Assembly: GCA_030613505.1 (NCBI GenBank)
Contig: JAUWLW010000012.1
Location: forward strand, 1-61,982
Direction: 5' to 3'
From: Candidatus Zixiibacteriota bacterium
GTDB lineage: Bacteria > RBG-13-66-14 > B26-G2 > WVWN01
Length of the DNA: 61,982 bases
Shown piece by piece: positions 8,327-17,590 of this stretch. The position numbers and the translations under genes were made by a program. A model generated the notes under the pieces. It saw only the letters and a program-made list of their open reading frames with translations, was not told where the DNA came from and searched no databases. Position 1 is the stretch's first letter; each line of letters starts with the position of its first letter.

Positions 8327-9106
8327 TTTGACCTGCGCGGCGAGCCAATCTACCAACGCGTCTTCGAAAGACGGCTCGGCGTTGAAGATCCTGGTCCCGT
8401 GGCCCGCGTCCGTAAACAGCTTGAACGCGGCGTCGGCGGCGATCTCGTGAAGCTTCCCCACCGAGTCCGCCGAGTACTTGTCCTCGTCGCTGGCGACGAG
8501 GTACGCCGACCGGCCGCGGTACTTCGCCATGGCCGCGGCCGTCTCCACGCCGTGGTAGTCGAGGCCCGGCGAGAGCAGGACTACCGCGCGCACGTCCGCG
8601 TCGTCCGCGCCGTAGTTCAAAGCGAAGTTGGCGCCGATGGAGGCGCCGACGATTGCCAGTTTCGACGTGTCGGCCCCCTTCCCGGCGAGGAAGTCTTTGG
8701 CCGCGGCCACGTCGAGCAGCGACGACTTATGTTCCTCGTCGTCGAATTCGGCGTAGTGCCTGGTCTCGCCGTCTTTTTTCGTGCTGTCGCCGTGGCCGCG
8801 CGAATCGAGCGCCACTACGTTGAAGCCGGCCGCCGCCAACTTGGCGCCGAAGCCGTCGTACGAGCGGCGGTCGGCTATCAACATGTGCAACAATATGGCC
8901 GCGGGTTTCCCCGCGCCCGCGTCCCGGTACGACGCGTATATCTTCCACCCGTCGGAAGTGGCGAACGATACCGTCGTCGGCGCGGCGGCGCCTTCCCCCG
9001 CCGCCGGGGCCGCGGTCTCGGCCGCCGGCGCCCGCTCCTTCGCCTGGCACGCGGCGAAGAACGCCGCGGTGGACAATATTACGGCGAACGTCGTTATGGT
9101 CCTCAT
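8324..9106 (-). CDS. Alpha/beta-hydrolase lipoprotein
   Basis: A 260-residue protein with a lipoprotein signal peptide (lipobox FFAAC, Cys about 20), then an Ala/Pro/Glu linker to about residue 45. The hydrolase domain shows LLHMLIADRRSYDGFG, ALDSRGHGDST, the nucleophile elbow GASIGAN, a late acid in VASDEDKY and the catalytic His in DAGHGT, the order expected of the alpha/beta fold. It would act at the periplasmic face of a membrane on an unknown ester or amide. A strong AGGAGGAG ribosome-binding site precedes the ATG. The gene is monocistronic and convergent with ybaB. Confidence 0.88.
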   Translation of the reverse strand: MRTITTFAVILSTAAFFAACQAKERAPAAETAAPAAGEGAAAPTTVSFATSDGWKIYASYRDAGAGKPAAILLHMLIADRRSYDGFGAKLAAAGFNVVALDSRGHGDSTKKDGETRHYAEFDDEEHKSSLLDVAAAKDFLAGKGADTSKLAIVGASIGANFALNYGADDADVRAVVLLSPGLDYHGVETAAAMAKYRGRSAYLVASDEDKYSADSVGKLHEIAADAAFKLFTDAGHGTRIFNAEPSFEDALVDWLAAQVK

Positions 9107-9158
9107 TCCGCTCCTCCTGCGTTGTGGCCTTCGTACCGGCCCCCGCCTTCACGATTCA

Positions 9159-9188
9159 TTGGCGTATTCTCCACGCGTGTGTTATTAT
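9159..9188 (+). promoter_or_regulatory. Predicted promoter for the bactofilin-like gene
   Basis: TTGGCG (9159-9164), an 18-bp spacer and TATTAT (9183-9188), about 38 bases before the ATG at 9227. A GGGGAG ribosome-binding site follows. Confidence 0.5.
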
Positions 9189-9226
9189 ATTTTAAAGAAG
9201 CGGATGCCGCAAGGGGAGCGACGAAA

Positions 9227-10318
9227 ATGAAGAGAACGGCACTTATTTTAACGGCGGCGTTCGTCGCAGCGACGGGCGTCCGGGCCGCCGACTTCTCGGC
9301 CTATACCGTTAAGTCCGGCAACTACGTACACGTCCCGGCGGGCGAGGTCCTTACGGGCGGCACGGTCTTGACGGGTGCCGTCGTCGTAGTGGACGGCGAC
9401 GTGGACGGCGACCTGTTGGCGTTCGCGGCGTACGTGGAGGTGAACGGGGACGTCAACGGCGACCTCCTCGCGGCCGCGGCGACGATTATCGTCAACGGCA
9501 AAGTCGCCGGCTCGGCGCAGTGCTACGGCGCCGCGGTGTCGAACGCCGGCTCGGTAGCGGGCTCGCTCGAGGCCGCCGGGGCGGCGTTATTCCTGCGGGG
9601 AATCGTCGGCGGCGACGTTAAGAGCGCCGGCGCGGCTACCTGGCTGGGGGGCGCTTTTGCCGGCGACGTCGAGGCCGAGAGCGGGTACCTCGCCGTGGAG
9701 GACGACGCGCGGGTCGCGGGCGACGTATCATACCGGGCCGAGGAACTCGAGCTCTCGCCCGCCGCGGCCATAGCGGGCCGGTTTGAGGAGATGCCCGAAC
9801 CCGAGCCCGAGGAAAAAGAGGAGAAGGGTTTCAATTTCACGTGGTGGCTGATAAAGAACGTTTGGACGGTCGTCGCGCTCTTCGTTTTGGCGGCGTTCGT
9901 CGCCTGGCTCCGGCCCGTCATGTTGACGGCCATACCGGATAACGTCCGCACCCGCCCCGTGGCGTCGCTCTTGCTGGGTTTAGCCGTATTCGTCGGCGCG
10001 CCGGTGGCGGTCCTGGTACTGGCCGTAACGCTGGTGGGGATACCTTCCGCCCTCATATTGGCCGCCTTCTACGCGATGGCGCTGTATACGGCGTACGTGT
10101 TTGCCGGCGTCTTCCTCGGGCGGTTGATAACGACGCGGCTGTTCAAAGGCCGGGAGACGCCGGTGCTCTTCGCGGCGTTGGTCGGTATCGTGATTTTAGT
10201 CCTGGCGGGTAACATCCCGTATTTCAAGGTATTGCTCGCCCTCGCGGTGTGGGTGTTTGCGTTGGGCGGCGCCGCGATCTACGCGTGGGAGATGCGCAAG
10301 ACGCGGCCGCAACGTTAG
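9227..10318 (+). CDS. Secreted/membrane protein with polymer-forming (bactofilin-like) beta-helix and C-terminal membrane domain
   Basis: A 363-residue protein with a signal peptide (ends GVRAADFS). Next comes a right-handed beta-helix-like region (about 25-180) built of short turns such as VDGDVDGDLL, VNGDVNGDLL, VNGKVAGSA and IVGGDVKSAG, the rhythm of bactofilin/polymer-forming repeats. An acidic linker PEPEPEEKEEKG (about 188-199) leads to a membrane part with four or so hydrophobic segments (about 205-350). The helix would be outside the cytoplasm and the membrane domain in the inner membrane. The longer open frame that begins upstream at 8399 is antisense to the hydrolase gene and is rejected; the ATG at 9227 has promoter and ribosome-binding site. 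Confidence 0.75.
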   Translation: MKRTALILTAAFVAATGVRAADFSAYTVKSGNYVHVPAGEVLTGGTVLTGAVVVVDGDVDGDLLAFAAYVEVNGDVNGDLLAAAATIIVNGKVAGSAQCYGAAVSNAGSVAGSLEAAGAALFLRGIVGGDVKSAGAATWLGGAFAGDVEAESGYLAVEDDARVAGDVSYRAEELELSPAAAIAGRFEEMPEPEPEEKEEKGFNFTWWLIKNVWTVVALFVLAAFVAWLRPVMLTAIPDNVRTRPVASLLLGLAVFVGAPVAVLVLAVTLVGIPSALILAAFYAMALYTAYVFAGVFLGRLITTRLFKGRETPVLFAALVGIVILVLAGNIPYFKVLLALAVWVFALGGAAIYAWEMRKTRPQR

Positions 10319-10321
10319 CGG

Positions 10322-11050
10322 ATGACGGCGAAACCGCGCACGGCGGTAGACTGGCTCGAGTTTCTGCCCGGGAGGTTGGAGCAGACGCTGTTGGGGTACG
10401 ACGTTTCCCGGGACCAGATAGCGTCGCTCTGTGACGCCGCTGTGCACGAGAGGTTCTACGCCGTCGTGGTTAACCCCACCCACGTCCGCTTTGCCGCCGA
10501 GCGCTTGGCCGACGCGCCGGTGAAGACGGTTACGGTCGTGGGGTTCCCGATGGGGGCCAACGCCAAGGCGGTGAAAGTTTTCGAGACGCGGGACGCGCTG
10601 GCGCGGGGCGCGGACGAATTCGACATGGTCATAAACATTTCGGCGTTGACGCACGGCTACTTCGAATTCGTGTGCGGCGAGATCCGCGACGTCGTGGCCG
10701 CGGCCGACGGCCGGCCGGTCAAGGTCATAATCGAGTGCGGCGCGCTCACGGCCAACCAGAAGGTGGTCGCCGGCGACCTCGTGTGCCGGGCCGGCGCGCA
10801 TTTCGTAAAGACCTCCACCGGCTACGGCCCGGGCGGCGCGATGGAGGAGGACGTGCGGCTCCTGCGAAAGGTAGTCGGCGCCGCCGTCGGCATCAAGGCC
10901 TCCGGCGGAATACGGTCGTACGAGCGCGCGCTCAACCTCATGTCGGCGGGGGCGGACCGCGTCGGCACGTCGAGCGGCGTTGTCATTATGGAGGGGCTCC
11001 GCTACGCGGTGAAGGCGGGCCGCCTGGGCGACGCGGTCGTGAGAAGTTGA
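10322..11050 (+). CDS. deoC: Deoxyribose-phosphate aldolase
   Basis: DeoC reversibly splits 2-deoxyribose 5-phosphate into acetaldehyde and glyceraldehyde 3-phosphate in deoxynucleoside salvage. The 242-residue barrel contains VVGFPMGA, DEFDMVIN (the acidic active-site residue), KVIIECGALT, the Schiff-base lysine in FVKTSTGYG and the second lysine in GIKASGGIR, followed by GTSSGV. The N-terminal helix reads LEQTLL where many relatives have DHTLL. The gene starts 3 bases after the bactofilin-like gene and is followed at 1 base by the methyltransferase, so a loose operon is likely. Confidence 0.95.
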   Translation: MTAKPRTAVDWLEFLPGRLEQTLLGYDVSRDQIASLCDAAVHERFYAVVVNPTHVRFAAERLADAPVKTVTVVGFPMGANAKAVKVFETRDALARGADEFDMVINISALTHGYFEFVCGEIRDVVAAADGRPVKVIIECGALTANQKVVAGDLVCRAGAHFVKTSTGYGPGGAMEEDVRLLRKVVGAAVGIKASGGIRSYERALNLMSAGADRVGTSSGVVIMEGLRYAVKAGRLGDAVVRS

Positions 11051-11051
11051 C

Positions 11052-12047
11052 GTGGCGCCGTCGGAAAAGAAGCCGATACAATGCCCTAATTGCAACTCCT
11101 CCGAATATAAAGTTATACTGTCGGGGTGCGACTGGGAGTTTGGAAATCCCGGCGCTTTTTTTATTTTGCGGTGCCGCGCGTGTTCCTGGCGGTGGACCTG
11201 GCCGGCGGCTTCGGCGTCGTCGCTGGCGGCCTTGTATCCTGAGGATTCGTATTACGCCTACCGGCGCCCGGCACGCCCGCCGGCCGGCATCCGCGAGGCG
11301 GTTATCCGGGCGGCGCGCGGGTACCCGCCGAAGACGAAGGCGCCGGCGGCGTTGCGGCCGGCCGTAGCCGCCCTGGCACCGTGGCTGCGGCGCCGCTACC
11401 ACGACGTTCCGGAATACCGCGCGGGAGGCAGGTTGCTCGATGTCGGCTCCGGGGCCGGGGATTACTTATCGCTCGTCCGCGCCCTTGGCGGGGCGGCGGT
11501 GGGGGTCGAGGCCAACGAGGCCGCGGCGGCCCGGGCGCGCGAGGCGGGCTTGGACGTCGTAACCGGCGATGCGGCGGAAGTGCTGAGTTCGGGCGCTGTC
11601 GCCGGCCCCTTCGACGTGATAAGATTCCACCACACGTTGGAGCACCTCGTCGAGCCGCGGCGGGCGTTGCTGGCGGCCGCGGCGCTTGGGTGCCACGGCG
11701 CCCGGATGTGCGTGGCCGTGCCCAGCGCCGACGGCGCGGCGGCCCGTCTCTTCGGCCGCTACTGGTACCACTGGGCGCTTCCGTTCCACAGGACCCATTT
11801 CACCGTTAAGACCTTGCGGGAATTGTTGCGCGCCGCCGGGTGGAGGCCGACGCGCGTGTACTTCGTATCCGCGCCGGCGGGTTTTATCCGGACCGTCTTG
11901 TGCTGGCTGCTGTACGAGCGGGGAATTAATATAAAGCCGGGAAACAGGGTTGAGCGCCTCGCCGGCAAGTTATTGCGGCCGCTGGTGTTCTCGCTCGATT
12001 TTATGCGCTTCGGCGACAATCTCATCGTCGAGGCGGTTAAACCGTAA
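11052..12047 (+). CDS. Class I SAM-dependent methyltransferase with N-terminal zinc-ribbon-like motif
   Basis: A 331-residue protein that starts at GTG, one base after deoC. Residues about 9-45 hold two CxxC pairs (CPNC, CRAC) like a zinc ribbon. The Rossmann methyltransferase core has motif I LLDVGSGAGDYL (about 128-140), the acidic VEAN turn, and FHHTLEHLVEP, the signature of the Methyltransf_23 group. The zinc-ribbon/methyltransferase pattern is typical of enzymes acting on nucleotide-sugar or small-molecule precursors. The substrate is unknown. Confidence 0.85.
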   Translation: MAPSEKKPIQCPNCNSSEYKVILSGCDWEFGNPGAFFILRCRACSWRWTWPAASASSLAALYPEDSYYAYRRPARPPAGIREAVIRAARGYPPKTKAPAALRPAVAALAPWLRRRYHDVPEYRAGGRLLDVGSGAGDYLSLVRALGGAAVGVEANEAAAARAREAGLDVVTGDAAEVLSSGAVAGPFDVIRFHHTLEHLVEPRRALLAAAALGCHGARMCVAVPSADGAAARLFGRYWYHWALPFHRTHFTVKTLRELLRAAGWRPTRVYFVSAPAGFIRTVLCWLLYERGINIKPGNRVERLAGKLLRPLVFSLDFMRFGDNLIVEAVKP

Positions 12048-12079
12048 ACCCGCGCGCATAACGGTTTGCATTTGGGCTT

Positions 12080-14083
12080 ATGAAGAGAAGACGCTTTTTG
12101 GAGGTAACCGGGGCGGCCGGCGCCTGGGCGGCCGCTGGCGGCCTGGGAACCCTTGTGGCCTCGTGCGGCGAGCGCCGCGTCGAACGGCGCGGCGCCGCCA
12201 GGCGCGTAGTGGTGTTGGGCGTCGGCGGCATGGACGCCGGCGTCGTCGAGCGCATGATGGCCGAGGGTAAGCTGCCGAACCTCGCCGCGTTGGCCCGGGC
12301 CGGGACGTTCGCGACCCTTCGCACGACGACGCCCGCGGAGGCCCCGGTGGCTTGGGCCGCGTTCGCCACCGGCGCGGGCCCGGGTAGAAATGGCATCTTC
12401 GGCCATTTCGGCCGGAACGCGGATACGTATCGCACGACCGTCGCAGACGTCTGTTGCGAGCCCGGAAGGTACCTCGGCGATTGGCCCGTCGGCGGCCCCC
12501 GTTGCCGCTCGAACCTGAACGGCGAGCCTTTCTGGCGGTACGCCGCGCGCGAGGGCATAGCTACCGCGGCCTTGTGGGCTCCCGCCGAATTCCCGCCCCA
12601 AGAGGTGGAGGGCAGTTCTTTTTTGGCGGGCGGCGACGTCCCCGACGCGAGCCTGGGCGCGTATAATTATCATTTTTTCGCCACCGATAAGCATTTCGGC
12701 GAGCGTGACACGGCCGCGGGCGGGATATGGCGTAAGATAGATAGGCGCGGCGGCGTCGGTCGCGTGGCGTTGGAGCCGCCGGCGTGTTTGGCGGGCCGCG
12801 AGCTCGAGATAACGTTCGAGCCCGAGACCGAGCTATATTTGAATATTTCCGTGGCGGGGCGGAAGCAGCGCGTGAGGACCCGTACCTACAGCCATTACTT
12901 CTCGTTTCCTTTCGGGCGGGGGGTCTTGGGCCCCGGTCGCGTTATGGGTAGGTTCTTCGTGGCCTCGTCGGCGCCCGAGATACGGGTGTGGTTGTCGCCG
13001 CTCGAGGTGGACCCGCGCAAGCCGCTCTTCGACGTGGCGGCGCCGGCGCGCTTCGGCGAGGAGCTCGCGGCGGACGGCCCCTTCAGCACCCGCGGTAAGC
13101 CGCTCGACCTCGGCGCGCTTTACGACGGCGTTATCGGGCGGGGGCCGTTCGTCGGGCAATATTGCACCGAAGTCGAAGAGAAGCGCCGGCTGGGTTTGTT
13201 GACTTGGCAGCGGCACCGGCCGGACCTCTTCCTCCTCTTCGATTACGGCTTGGACGAAATCGCGCAAGTCCTCTGGCGCCATTACGACCCCGCGCACCCG
13301 GCCTACGACGACGAACTGTTCTTCTCGTACGGCGAGGCCTTCGAGCTCGCATACCGTTACGTCGACGAGACGCTGGGGAAATTTCTACGGGCAGCGGGTA
13401 GCGACGACGTCGCGTTCTTCGTCGTTTCGGCGCACGGCAACCGGTCCTTCCGCCGCAGTTTTTGCCCGGGCCGGTGGTTGCTCGAGAACGGTTATTTGGA
13501 ACTAGTTCCCGGCGCTAAGCCCTGGGGCGTCGACGCGCCCACGCCGGAAGCGGCGCTCCGCCGGGGCCGGTACCGGCCCGCGGTGGCGTGGGACCGGACG
13601 CGGGCGTACGCCCAGGGGTACGGCCAGATCTATCTAAACGTCAAGGGCCGGGAAAAGCGCGGGACCGTCGCCCACGGCGAGGTGAAGCGGTTGAAGGCCG
13701 AACTCCGCGGCCGCCTCCTCGACGCGCGCGACGGCGGCCGGAAGCCGGTGGTGGAGGTGGGCGACGGCGACGAGCTCTTCGCCGGGCCGCGCCGTTTTTG
13801 CGCGCCGGACCTCGTCGTCTCGCTGGCGGACGGGTACCGCGTCTCGTGGGAATCCGTACTGGGGGGCTTCGCCGGCGCCGTCTTCGCGGACAATCGCGGC
13901 GTCGTGTCCGGCCACCACGCCTCCGTCGCGCCGGACGCGGTACGCGGGTTGATATTCTCGAATTTGAAGTTGGACGCTTCCGGCGCGGCGGTGGAGGACG
14001 CGGGGCCGACGATATTGCGCACCCTGGGCCTCGAGCCGCCCGGCGGCGTCGACGGCGTCCCTATGGAGGCGGGGCCGCGTTAG
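12080..14083 (+). CDS. Tat-exported lipoprotein, alkaline-phosphatase-superfamily pseudoenzyme
   Basis: A 667-residue member of the type I phosphodiesterase/nucleotide pyrophosphatase branch of the alkaline phosphatase superfamily. The N-terminus has a twin-arginine signal (KRRRFLEVTG) ending in a lipobox-like VASC (Cys 29). The fold landmarks are present, but the usual metal ligands and nucleophile are changed. The expected GxDG reads GVGG (Gly 49), the nucleophile Ser/Thr before PVAW reads AEAPVAW (Ala 88), the DxxxH metal pair reads DEIAQ (Gln 396), and SDHG reads SAHG (Ala 451). The intact relative at 34524-35903 has all of these. I infer loss of catalysis, so a binding or structural role at the membrane. 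The frame is long and undamaged, so it is not a pseudogene. It converges with ispD with a 4-base overlap. Confidence 0.85.
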   Translation: MKRRRFLEVTGAAGAWAAAGGLGTLVASCGERRVERRGAARRVVVLGVGGMDAGVVERMMAEGKLPNLAALARAGTFATLRTTTPAEAPVAWAAFATGAGPGRNGIFGHFGRNADTYRTTVADVCCEPGRYLGDWPVGGPRCRSNLNGEPFWRYAAREGIATAALWAPAEFPPQEVEGSSFLAGGDVPDASLGAYNYHFFATDKHFGERDTAAGGIWRKIDRRGGVGRVALEPPACLAGRELEITFEPETELYLNISVAGRKQRVRTRTYSHYFSFPFGRGVLGPGRVMGRFFVASSAPEIRVWLSPLEVDPRKPLFDVAAPARFGEELAADGPFSTRGKPLDLGALYDGVIGRGPFVGQYCTEVEEKRRLGLLTWQRHRPDLFLLFDYGLDEIAQVLWRHYDPAHPAYDDELFFSYGEAFELAYRYVDETLGKFLRAAGSDDVAFFVVSAHGNRSFRRSFCPGRWLLENGYLELVPGAKPWGVDAPTPEAALRRGRYRPAVAWDRTRAYAQGYGQIYLNVKGREKRGTVAHGEVKRLKAELRGRLLDARDGGRKPVVEVGDGDELFAGPRRFCAPDLVVSLADGYRVSWESVLGGFAGAVFADNRGVVSGHHASVAPDAVRGLIFSNLKLDASGAAVEDAGPTILRTLGLEPPGGVDGVPMEAGPR

Positions 14084-14805
14084 CGGCCTTTTTTCTTGAG
14101 GGTGAGAACGGCCTCGGCGCGTGCGAGGTCTTCGGGGAAGGTTATTTTGAAGTTGTCGCGTTCGCCCTCGACGGACACGACGCGGCCGCCGGTTCGCTCG
14201 ACCGCCGCGGCGTCGTCGGTTACGTCCCACCTCTCGCGCGCCGCCGTCCGGTAGGCCTCGGCGACGGCCGCCAATTTGAAGGCTTGCGGCGTTTGTGCCG
14301 CGCGTAGGGCGTCGCGGGTGAGCGTGTTTTCGACGGCGCCGTCGTCGCCGATTTGCTTCACGGTGTCGACCAGCGGGACCGCGGGTACCGCGCCGTCGGC
14401 CGTCGCGAGCGCCGCCAGCAGGCGGCGCACCAGCGTCCGGGTCGCCAGCGGGCGCGCCGCGTCGTGGATGAGGACCGCGGCGTCGGCGGAGGCGAGGGCC
14501 GCGGCCGCGGCCAACCCCGCTACCGCCGCATCGCGCCGTGCCGCGCCGCCCGCGACGATGGCTCGAACCTTGTCGAAGCCGTAATCCGATGCGAGCCGGC
14601 GGAGTTTATTTTCGGAGCCCGGCGCGGCCACCGCCACTACCGCTTCCACCTCTTCACATTCCTCGAAGAGGGCCAGGCCGTAATATACTAAAGGGCGCCC
14701 GGCGAGGGGCGCGTAAATTTTGTCGCGGCCGCTCATGCGGCTGGAAGAGCCGGCCGCCAGGACTACGGCCGTGACGCGCACCGCTTTTCGCTTTTCGTCT
14801 CCCAT
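14080..14805 (-). CDS. ispD: 2-C-methyl-D-erythritol 4-phosphate cytidylyltransferase
   Basis: IspD makes CDP-methylerythritol, the third step of the MEP route to isoprenoid precursors. In 241 residues it shows the nucleotide-binding start VVLAAGSSSRM, the invariant loop Lys in GRDKIYAPLAGRP, VLIHDAARPL, and VENTLTRDALRAAQTPQAF, then VTDDAAAVE and NFKITFPEDL. It is the last gene of a minus-strand run, 3 bases after the PIN-TRAM gene, a common bacterial neighbour. Its presence implies the MEP pathway, notable beside the archaeal-type HMG-CoA synthase at 53.7 kb. No IspF fusion is present. Confidence 0.96.
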   Translation of the reverse strand: MGDEKRKAVRVTAVVLAAGSSSRMSGRDKIYAPLAGRPLVYYGLALFEECEEVEAVVAVAAPGSENKLRRLASDYGFDKVRAIVAGGAARRDAAVAGLAAAAALASADAAVLIHDAARPLATRTLVRRLLAALATADGAVPAVPLVDTVKQIGDDGAVENTLTRDALRAAQTPQAFKLAAVAEAYRTAARERWDVTDDAAAVERTGGRVVSVEGERDNFKITFPEDLARAEAVLTLKKKGR

Positions 14806-14808
14806 GGC

Positions 14809-15810
14809 TCAGCTCGGCCCGGTGCTAACGTAATCCTCGGAGCCGGGTATCTTGCCGAAGATCATGCGCCCGGCCGCGGTTTGGAGTACGCTCGTGACGA
14901 GGACGTCCAGCCCTTCGCCGATATGCGGCCGGCCATCCTCTACCACGACCATCGTCCCGTCGTCGAGGTAGCCGATGCCCTGGCCGGCCTCCTTTCCCTC
15001 TTTCACCACTTGCACCGCCAACATCTCGCCGGGAAGGACGACGGCCTTGAGGGCGTTTGACAGGTCGTTTAAATTCAGGATCTTTATGCCCTGGAGCTCG
15101 GCCACTTGGTTAAGGTTGTAGTCGTTAGTTACCAGGCTGGCGTCGAGGTCCTTCGACAGCCGCAGCAACTTTTCGTCCACCGTGGGTACGTCGGCGTACT
15201 CCTGCTCGAAAATTTCGACGCGGGCGAGAGCGGATTTCTGGATTTTATTTAGGATCTCCAGGCCGCGACGGCCCCGGTTCCTTTTGATGGGGTTGGACGA
15301 GTCGGCTATGAGCTGGATTTCCTTCAAAACGAATCGCGGGATGACGACGGTGCCCGGCAGGAAGCCGGACTCGATGACGTCGGCGATCCGGCCGTCTATG
15401 ATGACGCTGGTGTCGAGTATGTTGAGGATCGCGGCGCCCTGCCGGGGCTCGAGGGAGGCGAGGAGAGGCAAGTCGAGGAGCTTGGCCGCCCCCAGCATCG
15501 TCCCTGTGTAGCCGCAAACCAATACTATTAAGACGTATAGGTATTCGGGCGCTTCCACCGTTTGCGATAGGGCGTAGGCGAGGAGGTTCCCGCCAATGAG
15601 GCCCGCGATAAGGCCCAACGTCGCGGCTACCAGCGTCTGGACCGAGTACCGTTCCAACAGGATTTCGGCCAGGACGATAAGGCAGCCGACGGCGAAGCCG
15701 AGGACCACCCCCCAGAAAGGCGCCGATTCCGCCTTGGATATGAAGGGGGCGAAGAAGTAGCCGACGACCGACGTCGCGGCGATAAGTAGGAACCTTAAAA
15801 TGTGGAGCAT
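14809..15810 (-). CDS. Membrane PIN-TRAM domain protein (YacL family)
   Basis: A 333-residue protein with four N-terminal membrane segments (about 1-110), then a PIN nuclease-like domain (about 125-250) with the acidic residues of [37 protein letters not shown]. It ends in a TRAM RNA-binding domain (about 255-320: [31 protein letters not shown] is the region, positions 257-287). The family is widespread beside ispD in bacteria and is predicted to be a membrane-anchored ribonuclease, but its role is unproven. It lies 21 bases after recX. Confidence 0.93.
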   Translation of the reverse strand: MLHILRFLLIAATSVVGYFFAPFISKAESAPFWGVVLGFAVGCLIVLAEILLERYSVQTLVAATLGLIAGLIGGNLLAYALSQTVEAPEYLYVLIVLVCGYTGTMLGAAKLLDLPLLASLEPRQGAAILNILDTSVIIDGRIADVIESGFLPGTVVIPRFVLKEIQLIADSSNPIKRNRGRRGLEILNKIQKSALARVEIFEQEYADVPTVDEKLLRLSKDLDASLVTNDYNLNQVAELQGIKILNLNDLSNALKAVVLPGEMLAVQVVKEGKEAGQGIGYLDDGTMVVVEDGRPHIGEGLDVLVTSVLQTAAGRMIFGKIPGSEDYVSTGPS

Positions 15811-15831
15811 CTTATTTCGCGGCGGCCCCCG

Positions 15832-16458
15832 CTAAGTTGAAAACAATTCGTCGGCGAGGCGCCGCGCCAGGTCCGCGTTGAAGCCGCGGCGCGCGAGAAA
15901 CGACATGGCAGCCGCCCGGCCCTTCCGTTCGCCTTTATCCCTCAACGCCTCGAGGCGGGGAGCGAGCGCCCGCTTCGCCAGCGCCTCCTCCCCCTCGTCG
16001 AAGTTTTCGGCGAGCGCCGCTTCCACATCTTCCGGGGCGACGCCCTTGGCCGCGAGCTCCGCCCGCAGCGCGCGACGGCCCTTGGGCTTGAGTCGCACGC
16101 GGTCCCGGACCCAGGCGCCGGCGAGCGCCCTGTCGTCAACCAAACCGCCCGCCGCCAGGAGCTCCACCGTGGCGGTTACGACGTCGCCGTCGTAGCCGTA
16201 CCGCCGGAGGCGCTGCTCGAGCTCGTGGCGGCTTCGTAAGCGGTCGCGCAAGTACCTCAGCACCCGCGCGTGCGCGCGGTCTACCTCCGCGGCGAAGGCC
16301 ATCCGCCGAAGCTCGTCTTCGGCGAGCTCTCGGCCTATCTCGAGGCCTAAGTCGCTTGCCGCCGCGGCCGACAGCCCCACCGCGAACGCGCCGTCGACGA
16401 ATACCGATACCCGGTCGGGACGGCGTTTTTGGCGCTCGAGGGCCGTGATCGTGGCCAC
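15832..16458 (-). CDS. recX: RecX regulatory protein
   Basis: RecX binds RecA filaments and limits RecA activity. The 208-residue protein has the three-helix repeats of the family: RVLRYLRDRLRSRHEL, LRRYGYDGDVVTATV and LAAGGLVDDRALAGAWV, then MSFLARRGFNADLARRL near the end. It follows recA by 7 bases in the same direction, the standard recA-recX arrangement. The N-terminal extension (about 1-55, starting MATITALERQ) is the usual one. Confidence 0.93.
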   Translation of the reverse strand: MATITALERQKRRPDRVSVFVDGAFAVGLSAAAASDLGLEIGRELAEDELRRMAFAAEVDRAHARVLRYLRDRLRSRHELEQRLRRYGYDGDVVTATVELLAAGGLVDDRALAGAWVRDRVRLKPKGRRALRAELAAKGVAPEDVEAALAENFDEGEEALAKRALAPRLEALRDKGERKGRAAAMSFLARRGFNADLARRLADELFST

Positions 16459-16465
16459 GTCGGCG

Positions 16466-17515
16466 TTATTCCGCCTCGGCGGGGGCTTCCTCCGCGGGCG
16501 GCGGCCCTTCCGGCGACTTTACCCCGATATCCGCCCGCACCGCCGCCTCGAGCTCCCGCGCGAGGCCCGGGTTTTCTTTCAAAAATTTTATGGCGTTGAC
16601 GCGGCCTTGCCCCAGCCGCTCGTCGCCGTACGAGTACCACGTCCCCGACTTCTCGGCTATTTTGCGCGCCACACCCAGGTCCAGCAGGTCCCCCAGCGCC
16701 GATATGCCCTCGCCGTAGACGATGTCGAACTCGGCCTGGCGGAAAGGCGGCGCCACTTTGTTCTTTACGACTTTGACGCGGACGCGGTTGCCGACCGGGA
16801 CGTCGCCCTCCTTGATGGTGGCGATGCGTCGAATGTCGAGCCGGACCGACGCGTAGAACTTGAGCGCGTTCCCTCCCGGCGTCGTCTCGGGGTTGCCGAA
16901 CATGACGCCGATCTTCATACGGATTTGATTGATGAAGACCACTATGCATTTCGTGCGCGAGATGACGCCGGTGAGCTTCCGCAGAGCCTGCGACATGAGC
17001 CGCGCCTGGAGGCCGATGTGAGCGTCTCCCATTTCCCCCTCCAGCTCGGCGCGGGGCACGAGCGCCGCGACCGAATCGACGACGACCACGTCCATGGCGT
17101 TCGACCGGACGAGCTGCTCGACGATGTCGAGGGCTTGCTCGCCCGAGTCCGGCTGCGAGACCCAGAGCTCGTCGACGTCGACGCCCAGCGTACGGGCGTA
17201 CTCCAGCGGGAAGGCGTACTCCAAATCCACCAGCGCGGCGGTGCCCCCTAACTTCTGCACCTCGGCGATGATGTGAAGCGCCAGCGTCGTCTTCCCCGAA
17301 GACTCGGGCCCGAAGATCTCGACGATGCGGCCGCGCGGGATGCCGCCGACGCCGAGGCCGGCGTCTAGGCTAAGGCACCCCGTCGAGACGACGTCCACGT
17401 CGGCCCGCGATTTATCGTCGCCCACGCGCATCAGAACCGTCTCGCCGTATTTCTTCTGTATCCCCTCGACGGCGTGTTTCAAAGAAACGTCTCGTTTTTC
17501 ACCTGCGGTCGCCAT
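16466..17515 (-). CDS. recA: Recombinase RecA
   Basis: RecA forms the ATP-dependent filament for homologous pairing and SOS signalling. The 349 residues are of normal length. Visible are the P-loop [29 protein letters not shown] (positions about 145-165), loop 1 with MSQALRKL, and loop 2 with [19 protein letters not shown]. The C-terminus is acidic and Pro/Ala/Glu-rich. The 75-base gap upstream (17516-17590) is AT-rich and ends in a GGGGAGAA ribosome-binding site. It may hold a -10 such as TAATAT, but I see no convincing -35 and no LexA box of either the GAAC-N4-GTTC or CTG-N10-CAG type. Confidence 0.98.
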   Translation of the reverse strand: MATAGEKRDVSLKHAVEGIQKKYGETVLMRVGDDKSRADVDVVSTGCLSLDAGLGVGGIPRGRIVEIFGPESSGKTTLALHIIAEVQKLGGTAALVDLEYAFPLEYARTLGVDVDELWVSQPDSGEQALDIVEQLVRSNAMDVVVVDSVAALVPRAELEGEMGDAHIGLQARLMSQALRKLTGVISRTKCIVVFINQIRMKIGVMFGNPETTPGGNALKFYASVRLDIRRIATIKEGDVPVGNRVRVKVVKNKVAPPFRQAEFDIVYGEGISALGDLLDLGVARKIAEKSGTWYSYGDERLGQGRVNAIKFLKENPGLARELEAAVRADIGVKSPEGPPPAEEAPAEAE

Positions 17516-17590
17516 ATATTCTCCCCGGGCAGAATGTGAAAATATTTACTTCGGTATATATTAACATAAAAAGCGCGTCGCGAAAAACCG

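Noticed and set aside
8399-9226. Upstream extension of the bactofilin-like gene
   Set aside because: The extension is antisense to the hydrolase gene, and the promoter, ribosome-binding site and signal peptide all point to ATG 9227.
10322-10420. deoC N-terminal LEQTLL in place of the common DHTLL as a sign of lost function
   Set aside because: The Schiff-base lysine, the second lysine and the acidic active-site segment are all intact; this position is not part of the catalytic set.
17516-17590. A LexA/SOS operator upstream of recA
   Set aside because: Neither of the common LexA box types can be found in this AT-rich gap.
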